The position numbers were made by a program, and so were the translations under genes. Below, piece by piece: positions 34,370 to 42,845 of a stretch of 55,042 bases of DNA. A model generated the notes under the pieces. It was not told where the DNA came from and did no database searches. It saw only the letters and a program-made list of their open reading frames with translations. Within the stretch, counting starts at the first letter, position 1. Each line of letters starts with the position of its first letter. Source of the DNA: Mariprofundus sp. (GTDB lineage Bacteria > Pseudomonadota > Zetaproteobacteria > Mariprofundales > Mariprofundaceae); NCBI GenBank assembly GCA_021772835.1, contig JAJFLE010000022.1, forward strand, positions 1 to 55,042. The letters run 5' to 3'.

Positions 34370-35047
34370 ATGAAGACATGGAAATGGTTAAAATATATTG
34401 CCGGGCGCTTGCAAATCCTGTTATTGCTGGCATTCAAGCCAGTCTCGTTGTTTAAAAAAATTAACCGTCTAACCTGGTATCAAGGAGCTTTATGCAGCTG
34501 GATTCAGCGTCAGGCTTTTCCCGCGCAAGCAAGGATACTGGAAGCAGGCTGCGCCTCCGGCGATCTGGTTGCATACCTGAGCGCATCGGGTTACACAGCC
34601 ACAGGCATTGATGCATCTGCTGCCATGATCTCAGCAGCCAGTACGGCTGCGCACGATGCTCAATTTCAAGTTGCCGATATAACAAAACTCCCCTTTGCCA
34701 GGGACACATTTGATGCAGTGATCTCGGCATCCCTGCTCAATATCGTTTCAGAACAAGCGCTCGCCGTCGTCGAGATGGCCCGGGTATGCAAGGCTGGCGG
34801 TATCATCACAATTTTTGTGCCCGCGCACGGTTTTTCCAACCACGACGTACAGGCGCTTGCCGATGCATTAAATCTGTCCGGTTTTTCCAAAGCGGCACTG
34901 CACACATGGCATCAATCCGCACCCAAGATGCAGCGACAGGCTGTTGAATCCCTTCTGCTTGCAGCAGGCCTGACACCAACACACACCGATGACTACTTAG
35001 GCGGCATGGCCTTCTCAATCACTGCTGTAAAGACGGTTGCACCATAA
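34370..35047 (+). CDS. Class I SAM-dependent methyltransferase
   Basis: A 225-residue enzyme with an N-terminal helical lead (KYIAGRLQILLLLAFKPVSL) and a Methyltransf_11-type domain: ILEAGCASGDLVAYLSASGY (motif I, with GCASG in place of GxGxG), TGIDASAAMISAAS, 'VADITKLPFARDTFDAVISASLL'. Substrate unknown. GGAG lies 14 bases before the ATG. It stands alone between the HxlR operon and a convergent GFA gene. Confidence 0.85.
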   Translation: MKTWKWLKYIAGRLQILLLLAFKPVSLFKKINRLTWYQGALCSWIQRQAFPAQARILEAGCASGDLVAYLSASGYTATGIDASAAMISAASTAAHDAQFQVADITKLPFARDTFDAVISASLLNIVSEQALAVVEMARVCKAGGIITIFVPAHGFSNHDVQALADALNLSGFSKAALHTWHQSAPKMQRQAVESLLLAAGLTPTHTDDYLGGMAFSITAVKTVAP

Positions 35048-35066
35048 GCAGGCCCTGCAATGTGCA

Positions 35067-35474
35067 TCAATCCAGAGCGCCATCCGGAATGCCCTGAAAT
35101 GAAGGGATATCCATGCCGGGTTCATGCCACGATGCCTTGGACTCGACATTGGCATGCGCAACAGGGCCTGCATCAATTGCCGTATCCACGCAGGACAATG
35201 CAACACTCAGGTACTGGCTTTTGTCCGGGGCATAGTTCATCAGCCTGGAACCACACTCACCACAGAATGCCCGCACACCACGACCGCCTGTATACTCCTT
35301 CAGCTGCGCAGCACCTTTGAGTATTTTTAGCGTATCCCCTTTTGCCAGCGCCTGTGTCGCAAATGCAGCACCATGCGCCTTGCGGCACCATGAGCAGTGA
35401 CAGTTGTATATCTTTCCGGGTATCAGTTCGACCTCATATGCAACAGCCCCGCACAAACAACTACCTTGTATCAT
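35067..35474 (-). CDS. GFA family zinc protein
   Basis: A 135-residue GFA/CENP-V-like protein (formaldehyde-activating enzyme family). Zinc ligands: SCLCGAVAYEV (CxCG), YNCHCSWCRKAHGAAF (CxCxxC) and RAFCGECGSRL (CxxC). Most members have no proven formaldehyde activity, so the function is open. It converges with the SAM methyltransferase gene 20 bases away. Confidence 0.88.
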   Translation of the reverse strand: MIQGSCLCGAVAYEVELIPGKIYNCHCSWCRKAHGAAFATQALAKGDTLKILKGAAQLKEYTGGRGVRAFCGECGSRLMNYAPDKSQYLSVALSCVDTAIDAGPVAHANVESKASWHEPGMDIPSFQGIPDGALD

Positions 35475-35505
35475 CCTGCACCTCCAAAATTTATCGTCAA
35501 ACTCG

Positions 35506-36114
35506 TCATCCGCAAGAACAGTTTCTTACTCCCTGCGCGGTTAGCGATGGCACATAAGGGACTGAATCAAGCAGAGATGCATCTGGAATTTCAACTCCGT
35601 GCTTTTTGATCACAGAACTTTCCATACGGTGTTTGCTCATGGCCGCTGGTTCGGCCTTAAATACAGCACGGATTTCATTTTCTCTTGTTTCCAAAATCAC
35701 TGCTTCTTGCCGTTTTCCCAGAGCAGATAAGACCGCCGCATATTCAGCAAGAATATTTGCATACCCAATAGCATCACGTGTATCGGCCTGGAGCCTGTCT
35801 AACGCTTCCTTAGCCAAAGAAAAATAGTGCTCAGATTTATCCAGCATCCCCTGAGCGTGATACATTCTAGCCAGTTCTACTAAATCCATATGAATTGGAC
35901 CGTCTGTTTTACTGTCCAGCTCATAAGCTTTTGTTAAGCCTCGTTCCGCTTCCTGCCAGTCACAAATTGCATCTGAAGCTCGGCCATACTCGTAGGCATA
36001 GACTGATGTCACCTTATCTTCGGCATTTCCAAGATTAGCATTTGTCCATGCACGTCCAAAAGCCATTCTCGCATTAAACCACTTCCCTTCTTTTGCGTTG
36101 GAAACCCCACTCAT
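35506..36114 (-). CDS. TPR-repeat protein, possibly lacking its N-terminus
   Basis: A 202-residue protein with tetratricopeptide texture: GKWFNARMAFGRAWTNANLG, CDWQEAERGLTKAYELDSKT, YHAQGMLDKSEHYFSLAKEA, YANILAEYAAVLSALGKRQE. It begins in the middle of what looks like a repeat and has no signal peptide and a poor ribosome site, so it could be the C-terminal remnant of a longer secreted TPR protein. It lies three bases behind a broken alkylation-repair gene, which also hints at decay here. Function unknown. Confidence 0.6.
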   Translation of the reverse strand: MSGVSNAKEGKWFNARMAFGRAWTNANLGNAEDKVTSVYAYEYGRASDAICDWQEAERGLTKAYELDSKTDGPIHMDLVELARMYHAQGMLDKSEHYFSLAKEALDRLQADTRDAIGYANILAEYAAVLSALGKRQEAVILETRENEIRAVFKAEPAAMSKHRMESSVIKKHGVEIPDASLLDSVPYVPSLTAQGVRNCSCG

Positions 36115-36117
36115 GTT

Positions 36118-36967
36118 TCAAGGCATCAACAGCTGAAACTCTGATGATGCCACGGACACACCGTTCACCATCACATCCACCCTGTGCAAACCCGGATAAT
36201 AGACCCGCGTCGTAATTTTTCTGATGGCGTGTTTTTTTGAAATCTGCAGTTTCCTGTGGCCCTGCAGGTTTATCGCCCTCCATTTGAATACCTTCGGTGA
36301 GGTACTGCCATTGGCCTTCTGGTGATGAATCACATAATCGATCATCAGAGCCTGATCGTGATCTGCGCTCGAATGCAGGGAGAGGCTAAACGCTAAAGCA
36401 GCGCCAAACTCAACTGCCGGCGTCAACATTTCGATGGCCACATGACGAATCTCAGGCGGCCCGTAACCCAGGATCTGCAATGTTTTTTTATGTCCCTTTT
36501 TTATCAGGTAACCAGCCACGCAATATCGACACGGTTTCATCTGGCGATGCCAGCAGAAAAAAGCGAATGGCAAACTCTGAAGAGAAGCGTTTGGTCATCT
36601 CCTTGAGCAGCATCATCGACAGCTCAAAATGTTCATGACCGTACAGGCCCACATAATGACTTATCGGCATAATCGCCCAGCCCGCAATGCCATTATCATC
36701 CACACCAATAGCGAAAATATCACCGTCGACAGCAGGGCTCAGACTGGCCAGCAATATTGCACCGGCTTTGGCAAAATCGGCGGGCAGGTGCTCAGCCATC
36801 GCAGCGGTGATCTGCTCGGATCGCGCTTTTAATTCCAGGGCATCCAGACCATTGCATGCCGCAGCCACAAAACCCCTGTCATCAAACGCCGGGTAGTGAT
36901 TTAAAAAGTGTGCAGCCATGCCGGCTATCATCTCTGTGTTAAATGCATTTTTAAACGGCTCAGCCAT
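36118..36967 (-). pseudogene. DNA alkylation repair protein, broken by internal deletion and frameshift
   Basis: The 5' part (36967 down to about 36488) encodes a normal N-terminus of the HEAT-like DNA alkylation repair family (MAEPFKNAFNTEMIAGMAAH, LDALELKARSEQITAAMAEH, SSEFAIRFFLLASPDETVSI, LRGW) and stops at DKKGT. The 3' part (from about 36520 to 36118, another frame) encodes its C-terminus (KTLQILGYGPPEIRHV, MIDYVIHHQKANGSTSPKVF, TTRVYYPGLHRVDVMVNG). The middle HEAT repeats, roughly 100 residues in relatives, are missing at the junction (36480-36525, an A-rich stretch). Neither half should work as a repair protein. Confidence 0.85.
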
Positions 36968-37006
36968 CTGTCTATCCTTTCTGCTTATTTGCGTTGTTGA
37001 AATATG

Positions 37007-37705
37007 TTATTTGCCTGAGAGCCATGAAAACGATTGTTTCAAAAACGGCATGCCATGCCCCATAATGCATTCGCCATGGGCAACAATAATATTTTCCGGT
37101 TGCCAGCTTAACATGGTGCTCAGAGCCAGTCTGGCTTTCGCTTTGCCAAACACAAAACCCAACCTGCGGATCGCTGGTGTTTTACCACCCGAGGCCATTA
37201 ACCCTGCCATTCTGGCTAGATTTATTTTCCATCCGACAAAGGATTCTTCTTTATAATTTTCAATCAAATCGGTAAGGATCAGTGTTTTTGAATCCATATG
37301 GAAAAACACGACTTCTTCCATTGCAGAGCTGCCTTGAAAAATGAGCTGCCCTATCTCGCCGTGCCACACTGATTCGGCGCTGTCGCCCAGTTCTTTACTA
37401 AAACTGATATCACTACGTTTTTTAATAAGGCCCGGCGCAGCATAAGCTTTTGCACGGGGATAAGTGGCAATCCAATCAGGCAGGTACAGGTGATGAAATT
37501 TATTTGGCGCAATCAAATGGCATACGGGTCCGAGCAGTTCAAGATTCTGCTGCAACTGCGGGTTTAACGCGATGGGTGAATGGACCCACAGCTCACCGTT
37601 CGCAAGGCGAATCACCGTCATGCGGGTGCTGAACGATAAACCATAAAAGCGAACCACATCACCCTCAATCACCCAAATATTCTCAGCGATCATGTTCATT
37701 GGCAT
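37007..37705 (-). CDS. DUF4336 family protein (metallo-beta-lactamase-like)
   Basis: A protein of about 232 residues of DUF4336: IWVIEGDVVRFYGLSFSTRM, VIRLANGELWVHSPIALNPQ, VCHLIAPNKFHHLYLPDW, 'LILTDLIENY', IIVAHGECIMGHG. The layout (N-H-x-H near residue 80, D near 150, H near 210) is that of a metallo-beta-lactamase fold with altered ligands. Start 37705 was chosen since GGGGTG lies just upstream; an open frame continues to 37828 but its extra 41 residues are not family-like. Function unknown. Confidence 0.8.
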   Translation of the reverse strand: MPMNMIAENIWVIEGDVVRFYGLSFSTRMTVIRLANGELWVHSPIALNPQLQQNLELLGPVCHLIAPNKFHHLYLPDWIATYPRAKAYAAPGLIKKRSDISFSKELGDSAESVWHGEIGQLIFQGSSAMEEVVFFHMDSKTLILTDLIENYKEESFVGWKINLARMAGLMASGGKTPAIRRLGFVFGKAKARLALSTMLSWQPENIIVAHGECIMGHGMPFLKQSFSWLSGK

Positions 37706-37996
37706 ACACACCCCATCCGGCCCATAGCCATGCGAACTGCGGCACAGGTGGTAGATGGATGCACGAGGCGAGCCCCCCTTACCCTCAAAACAACTGTCTT
37801 CAATACCAAACATAGCACGGCTTAACAAACCTGCCAGCCAAGTTATAGCCAGCCCGAAGCAGCGTCAACGGGATGGAGTCAGCCCGTTGCGCGCGTTTGG
37901 CAGGACTGCACTGCAAGTGTCAGGACGGCGGCATCCCACCAGTTAATCGGAGTTCAGCGAGCAGTTTCACCTATGCTGCTGAGCCTGAACACCATC

Positions 37997-38332
37997 CTAG
38001 GGGTGACCGTAGAAGATATAATTGCTCGAATAGTCACTGAACTCAAAATAGACCTTTTTTTCTCCGGCATCAGCGATCATATTCATGTTTGCATCCAGAA
38101 TTCCATAAGCAAACCGATAAGGACGAGGAATATCACCACTGGTGCTGATAGCCGTGGAAAGCTTATCTATCTTGAGAAACCGTTTAACCAGTTTATCACC
38201 TGCATAGATTTCCAACACACCATCCGTGCCAGTATAATTCTGCACGACGCGGCTGATCTTATTCTGCTGTTCCTGAGTACAAGCACTCATTACAACCATC
38301 ACCAGTAAAACACTAAATATACGCATAATCAT
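37997..38332 (-). CDS. Hypothetical lipoprotein
   Basis: A 111-residue lipoprotein: signal sequence IFSVLLVMVVMSAC with the lipobox Cys, then TQEQQNKISRVVQNYTGTDG, VLEIYAGDKLVKRFLKIDKL and ILDANMNMIADAGEKKVYFE (a small beta domain). No family recognised. The start at 38332 has GGAGG nine bases upstream; an open frame further upstream is polar and unlikely to be translated. Confidence 0.7.
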   Translation of the reverse strand: MIMRIFSVLLVMVVMSACTQEQQNKISRVVQNYTGTDGVLEIYAGDKLVKRFLKIDKLSTAISTSGDIPRPYRFAYGILDANMNMIADAGEKKVYFEFSDYSSNYIFYGHP

Positions 38333-38449
38333 CTTTTTCTTCCTCCTCTTGGAAACTTTTTCATATGGGCTACATTCAGTAGACCTTTGGCCACCATCGA
38401 TACAAAGTCTGTTCATAGTCAACTGGCGATCGGCCTGATTCGGCTCGAA

Positions 38450-39352
38450 CTACATAGCGGCGACATAACTCAGATGCTCGGGCCCGGTACCGCAACAGCC
38501 ACCGAGAATTTTCACCCCGTACTGCCGGTTCAGCTTAAGCATGGCTTGCCCCCATTCGGCAACATCCTCGCCCTGCAACTGCTCTGCCCCATCCAGATCA
38601 CAATGGTCCAGTGAAGAGGCATTGGCCAGATAACCGATCAGTCGGCTGAACAGATGCGCCGACTGTGTTTCGGCATTTAAAAATGTCGGGTAGGCACAAT
38701 TGACCATATAACCGAGTGGTTTTCTTTCTGTGATGGAATCGATCTGCTCTACAGCAGCAGGCAGAGCTGTGCCGTCGAGCAGATGGCCATCGCGGGAAAT
38801 GACGAAACTGATGAAATACGGCAGGCCTGTTGACGCCATGGCTTTGGCAATGCCTTTGGCCTCTTCAATTGCTGGCAGCGTTTGAGCGATCAGAAAGTCT
38901 ACGCCAGCCCCGGCAAGCTGATTGATCTGCCAACCATGAAACAGTTCTGCTTCAATCTCTGACAAACCTTCTTCGGGCCTGTAACAGTCATTTTTGCAGC
39001 CGATCAAACCGCCGACTTTGATGTTTGTACGACCTGGTTGTTGGGAGTTGCGCAGCTCCTGCATAAAACGTACTGCATCTGCATTGATAGCGGGATTCGC
39101 TTGTGCCTCGATCACGCGAGCATGATTGGCCCGCCATGTCGGTGTACACATGAGAAAAGGCACTCCGGATGTTAAAGCTATATCGATGTAAGCCTGATAG
39201 GTATTTTTCAACGCCGCCCTGCCAGCCTCATCATAGATAAGTGGCGCATTGATCAGTGTCGGATGCAACTTCACCTCACCGGATCGCCGCAACAGCTCAA
39301 CAATCGCACCTTCCATCAAAACCAGTTTATGACGCTGCACGAATCCCATCAT
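38450..39352 (-). CDS. Homocysteine S-methyltransferase family protein
   Basis: A 300-residue TIM-barrel protein of the homocysteine methyltransferase (MmuM/BHMT) family. LVLMEGAIVELLRRSG at the N-terminus, NCAYPTFLNAE (Cys near 222, first zinc ligand) and ILGGCCGTGPEHLSYVA at the C-terminus (the paired zinc cysteines) are all present, so the zinc site is complete. Methyl donor may be S-methylmethionine or another compound. It overlaps the upstream kinase gene by 4 bases. Confidence 0.88.
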   Translation of the reverse strand: MMGFVQRHKLVLMEGAIVELLRRSGEVKLHPTLINAPLIYDEAGRAALKNTYQAYIDIALTSGVPFLMCTPTWRANHARVIEAQANPAINADAVRFMQELRNSQQPGRTNIKVGGLIGCKNDCYRPEEGLSEIEAELFHGWQINQLAGAGVDFLIAQTLPAIEEAKGIAKAMASTGLPYFISFVISRDGHLLDGTALPAAVEQIDSITERKPLGYMVNCAYPTFLNAETQSAHLFSRLIGYLANASSLDHCDLDGAEQLQGEDVAEWGQAMLKLNRQYGVKILGGCCGTGPEHLSYVAAM

Positions 39353-40239
39353 ATGGCCTTCACCTGCAAATCGATCATGTGATGTTGATCATCCAGCCTA
39401 ATCACTGCATCGGCGGATGCAGGGATTGTAAGCATGCAGTGCTCACTCAGGCGCTGGAAATGTTCGATAAAACGTTTGCATTGCTGCTCGTTTAACAATC
39501 CACTTCCGGTGCCATCTGCAGCTTGCGCCAATTTACTTTCCTGCAACAACCGCCACCCGCTCACCACCTCAAAACCGGGAGCATTTAACATCAGCAACCA
39601 GTCTATACTCTCAAACAGGGCCTGATACTCGCTTGCCAGAAACTGACTGTAAGCTTTACGCCACAAGCCGTTTTGATCTTCGTAGCGCTCCAGATCATTG
39701 ATCGGCTTATCCATAGCCTTATGATCAAGTGGGCGGGCACCGACACACCAGCCTTCAAAAATTATGGCCGAAACCGGACCGTGCATCACGTCCCATTGCG
39801 TCGGCGGCTTACGATCATCACACGCCTTGTCAAAGCGTGGCAGATAAACCGTTTCACCCGGCAGAGCGTGTTTCAATGCGCTTATGGTGTTTAAAGCGAG
39901 TTCGACATCATGGGTGCCGGGCACGCCGCGTGTGACAAACAGCGGATGTATCGTCTGAGCCATATGTTTGCGTTCGCCTTTTGTGCGATAGAAGTCATCA
40001 ATGGAAAGCACGGCAACGCGCTGAGCAGCGTTATTTTCAAGCAGAACCTGCAGAAAAAGCGCCGCAGTTGATTTGCCCGAACCCTGAGCACCATTGATAC
40101 CTACGACAGGTATTGAACCCTGCTTCATTTGATCTTGGATGATCTTGGCAATCGGCTCAAGGTAGAGCGAAACATAGCTTGCATATGCATTGGGTAGTGC
40201 AAGCCGATTTATCAATCCCAGTATAGTTTCATGCTGCAT
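39349..40239 (-). CDS. Kinase of the plant-type D-glycerate 3-kinase (GLYK/YggC) family
   Basis: A 296-residue P-loop kinase: VVGINGAQGSGKSTAALFLQ (Walker A), LSIDDFYRTKGERKHMA, GVPGTHDVELAL, YLPRFDKACDDRKP, 'IIFEGWCVGARPLD'. These are hallmarks of the phosphoribulokinase/uridine-kinase fold subgroup containing plant glycerate 3-kinase. Likely product is 3-phosphoglycerate, feeding serine metabolism, but substrate is inferred. It overlaps the methyltransferase gene by 4 bases. Confidence 0.85.
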   Translation of the reverse strand: MQHETILGLINRLALPNAYASYVSLYLEPIAKIIQDQMKQGSIPVVGINGAQGSGKSTAALFLQVLLENNAAQRVAVLSIDDFYRTKGERKHMAQTIHPLFVTRGVPGTHDVELALNTISALKHALPGETVYLPRFDKACDDRKPPTQWDVMHGPVSAIIFEGWCVGARPLDHKAMDKPINDLERYEDQNGLWRKAYSQFLASEYQALFESIDWLLMLNAPGFEVVSGWRLLQESKLAQAADGTGSGLLNEQQCKRFIEHFQRLSEHCMLTIPASADAVIRLDDQHHMIDLQVKAI

Positions 40240-40320
40240 GAGTTACTTAGCTTAGCCTCTCAACTCTGGCATCGCCAGCTATCCAAGACACCCGATGGCT
40301 GGTTTTAAATCATTCTGGCA

Positions 40321-40440
40321 CAAAAAGCAGCCCTTGTAGCAGCCCGTCTCCCCCAACTTCTTCAACGCTGTTTTTACAGCATTACGCCTGATTATCACAC
40401 ACACCCAGTATTCAGGGATATGGATTTTGCCGACCTGTTT
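40321..40440 (-). pseudogene. Degenerate copy of the DbpA RNA-binding domain
   Basis: The minus strand encodes KQVGKIHIPEYWVCVIIRRN followed by AVKTALKKLGE and KGCF. The intact DbpA at 44159-45544 has KQVGKIHILDNWAYVAVSRD, AVKIALKKLGE and KGRTF at the same spacing. So this is a roughly 40-residue relic of the DbpA C-terminal RRM-like domain, without helicase domains. It came from this or a related helicase gene, presumably by duplication and decay. Confidence 0.75.
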
Positions 40441-40774
40441 TCTGTTTTTAAGCAGAGTCAGGGTATGCATGGGCGGCCTACCAAAATCGTGCACGGTTTT
40501 TCTGTGAGCCTAGGCGAAATGATGCCTGCCTCGGGCACTTGCCCCGCGGGCGGCCTTCAGCCGTCCAACCGGCACCTTGCCTTCTCGTCACGTCGTTGCC
40601 TTAGCGTACTGAGCATTTCACAGGAATGAGTGGTGTGACTGCAAGCTAGCCAAAGTATGAGCCACATGAACATGGCGAATAAAAACGACACGGAGGTAGT
40701 TTTTCAGAGTTCTCCGCAACTGAACTAGCCCCGGCATTCCCTAAACTGATAACAAACAATCACATGTGTAGTAG
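40441..40774. other. Intergenic region, no gene recognised
   Basis: Apart from the DbpA relic next to it, I see no conserved gene here. The part 40520-40620 is GC-rich (CCCCGCGGGCGG) and a short hairpin GCGGGCGGCC/GGCTG-like lies in it. Could be the remainder of a decayed insert. Confidence 0.3.
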
Positions 40775-42844
40775 CTACGAATCTAATAACTGCTTGATAG
40801 TTTGGCTTAGGGACTCGACTGAAAACGGCTTGTTCAACACGAGACTATTGGCAACCTCTTGCTGTGCTTTCAGCGCTTGTTCCTTGTCATAGCCGGTTGC
40901 AAACATAATTGGCACACGAGGATTCGATTGTCGGATAAGTCGGGCAGCTTCGACACCACCCATTTTGGGCATAACAACATCGAGAATCACCAGATCAATC
41001 TGGTTTGCATGTTCTTTATAAAGCTTTACCGCAGCCATGCCATCCACCGCAGTTAAAACGCGATAGCCAAGTTTTTGCAAAACGGCTTTGATAACTTCCC
41101 GGAGCTGCTCTTCATCATCAACGATCAAAATCAGTTCACTTTGTCCCATGGCAGGTTCAAAGGATGGAACCGTCTCTTCCTCCGCTTCGCTGGATACAGA
41201 AACGGGTGCGAGAGGCAGATAAATGTTAAATGCAGTTCCTTGCCCGAAGACGCTCTCCACCTCAATTGCGCCTTGATGATTCTGCACCGCGCCATAGACC
41301 ATCGCCAAGCCCAGGCCTGTGCCTTTATCGACTTCTTTGGTGGTAAAGAAAGGTTCGAATACCCGATCCATTACTTCTTTTCTGATACCGCAACCATTGT
41401 CGCTGATCGATAAACAGGCGAACTCATGCCCCTCGCATGTCGGATACCTTAATCTGAAGTCCATGTCGGCACTGTATGGTTTAAGAGAGCAAATGATTTT
41501 TCCATCCCGGATGTTTTCAACCGCATCTTTGGCATTATTCATCAGATTCATAATCACTTGCTGCAACTGGGTTGGATCAATGTGAATACGCATATCTTCA
41601 GATGGCGTTTCACACAGGCATTCAATATTTGCTGGGATTGCCGTGCAGGCAAGTTTCACGGCCTCTTTCAGAAAAGAGGCCGCAGACAGAGACTGCATTT
41701 TCACCCGATCTTTGCGGGCAAAGGTCAGCAATTGTCTAACCATCTCTGCTGCCTGATTGCTTAGCGTGTCGATCGTTTCTATATTATTGAGTAACTTGGG
41801 AATATCTGCAGCATGCATTTTAGCCAGGTAAGTATTACCCATGATGCCTGCAAGCATGTTATTAAAATCGTGGGCAATGCCACCAACAAGTGTACCGATG
41901 GCCTCCATCTTTTGAGACTGTAGAAGCTGCTCTTCCAGATACTTGCGCTCGCTGACATCACTATCGAAGGCAACATGATAGGCCTTGCCAGCAAACTCAA
42001 TGTACTTAGCTGTGACTTCAACCGGGAAAATTTCACCATTTTTTCGCTGATGTTTTGTTTCGAAAGAACCCGTTTTACAGTTTTTCAACTTTTTCCAATG
42101 CTCATCCCACACGTCACTTGGAAAAAATGGATCAATATCCGGAATGCTCATACCAAGCAGCTCTTCCTTTGTATAACCAAGCGTCTCACATGCTGCTTTG
42201 TTCACATAACGAATACGAGCATTGGCATCCAGGAAGGTGATGTTGACCGATGCGTTTTCCATCACAAACTGGATGAGTTCCATGCCTCGTTCAGCTCGCT
42301 TTCGCTCAGTGATATCCATAGCCGTGCCACGAATCCGGAATGCTTTCCCTTCCGGATTGGGAATCGGTTGAACATTCGCATGCACCCAACGGTTATCCCT
42401 GTTTTTCACAGGAATCTGAAAGTCTATTTCAAAGCTATCTCCTTGCACGAGAGCGGTGTCTACAGCAGCGGTAAACTTTTCCCGGTCTGCTGAATCAAGG
42501 CATGCAAGAAAATTGGAATAAGAAGGTGTCAATGATGTGCAAGCCAATCCGAAGATATGAATACATCCATCCGACCATTGGCCCGTATCATTCTGTAAAT
42601 TAAAATTCCAGTCACCCAGCCCGGCAATGCGCTGAGCTTCGGTTAGGCGCAGGCATATTTCCTCAATTTCATTGGAAGCCAAATCCTGTGAACGGCTAAG
42701 CAGGTAACGTTCCTGGTCAGCCTCAGTGTAGGCGTGGCTGATCCGTTTTAGCAGATTGTTCCATTGCTCGGGTGTCGAGGGTGGATCTCCCTCTTTCCAC
42801 CCCGAACGTTCAAGCTGCCGAAGTAGCATGGGGTGAAGCGACAA
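40775..42844 (-). CDS. Hybrid sensor histidine kinase with two PAS domains and a receiver
   Basis: A 689-residue soluble kinase. Order: N-terminal helical lead; PAS 1 (about 70-185, RIAGLGDWNFNLQNDTGQWS); PAS 2 (about 190-305, ending 'DSDVSERKYLEEQ'); HisKA with GGIAHDFNNMLAG (His about 325); HATPase with NLMNNAKDAVENI, SISDNGCGI, TGLGLAMVYGAV; receiver (about 570-689) with VDDEEQLREV, VILDVVMPKMGG (phospho-Asp) and LNKPFS. No membrane segment. It follows the FIST gene with one base between them, so the FIST protein is its probable sensory partner. Output target unknown. Confidence 0.93.
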   Translation of the reverse strand: MSLHPMLLRQLERSGWKEGDPPSTPEQWNNLLKRISHAYTEADQERYLLSRSQDLASNEIEEICLRLTEAQRIAGLGDWNFNLQNDTGQWSDGCIHIFGLACTSLTPSYSNFLACLDSADREKFTAAVDTALVQGDSFEIDFQIPVKNRDNRWVHANVQPIPNPEGKAFRIRGTAMDITERKRAERGMELIQFVMENASVNITFLDANARIRYVNKAACETLGYTKEELLGMSIPDIDPFFPSDVWDEHWKKLKNCKTGSFETKHQRKNGEIFPVEVTAKYIEFAGKAYHVAFDSDVSERKYLEEQLLQSQKMEAIGTLVGGIAHDFNNMLAGIMGNTYLAKMHAADIPKLLNNIETIDTLSNQAAEMVRQLLTFARKDRVKMQSLSAASFLKEAVKLACTAIPANIECLCETPSEDMRIHIDPTQLQQVIMNLMNNAKDAVENIRDGKIICSLKPYSADMDFRLRYPTCEGHEFACLSISDNGCGIRKEVMDRVFEPFFTTKEVDKGTGLGLAMVYGAVQNHQGAIEVESVFGQGTAFNIYLPLAPVSVSSEAEEETVPSFEPAMGQSELILIVDDEEQLREVIKAVLQKLGYRVLTAVDGMAAVKLYKEHANQIDLVILDVVMPKMGGVEAARLIRQSNPRVPIMFATGYDKEQALKAQQEVANSLVLNKPFSVESLSQTIKQLLDS

Positions 42845-42845
42845 A

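Noticed and set aside
37866-37889. CAACGGG/CCCGTTG hairpin upstream of the DUF4336 gene
   Set aside because: Seven-base stem without T run; not enough to call a terminator or regulatory site.
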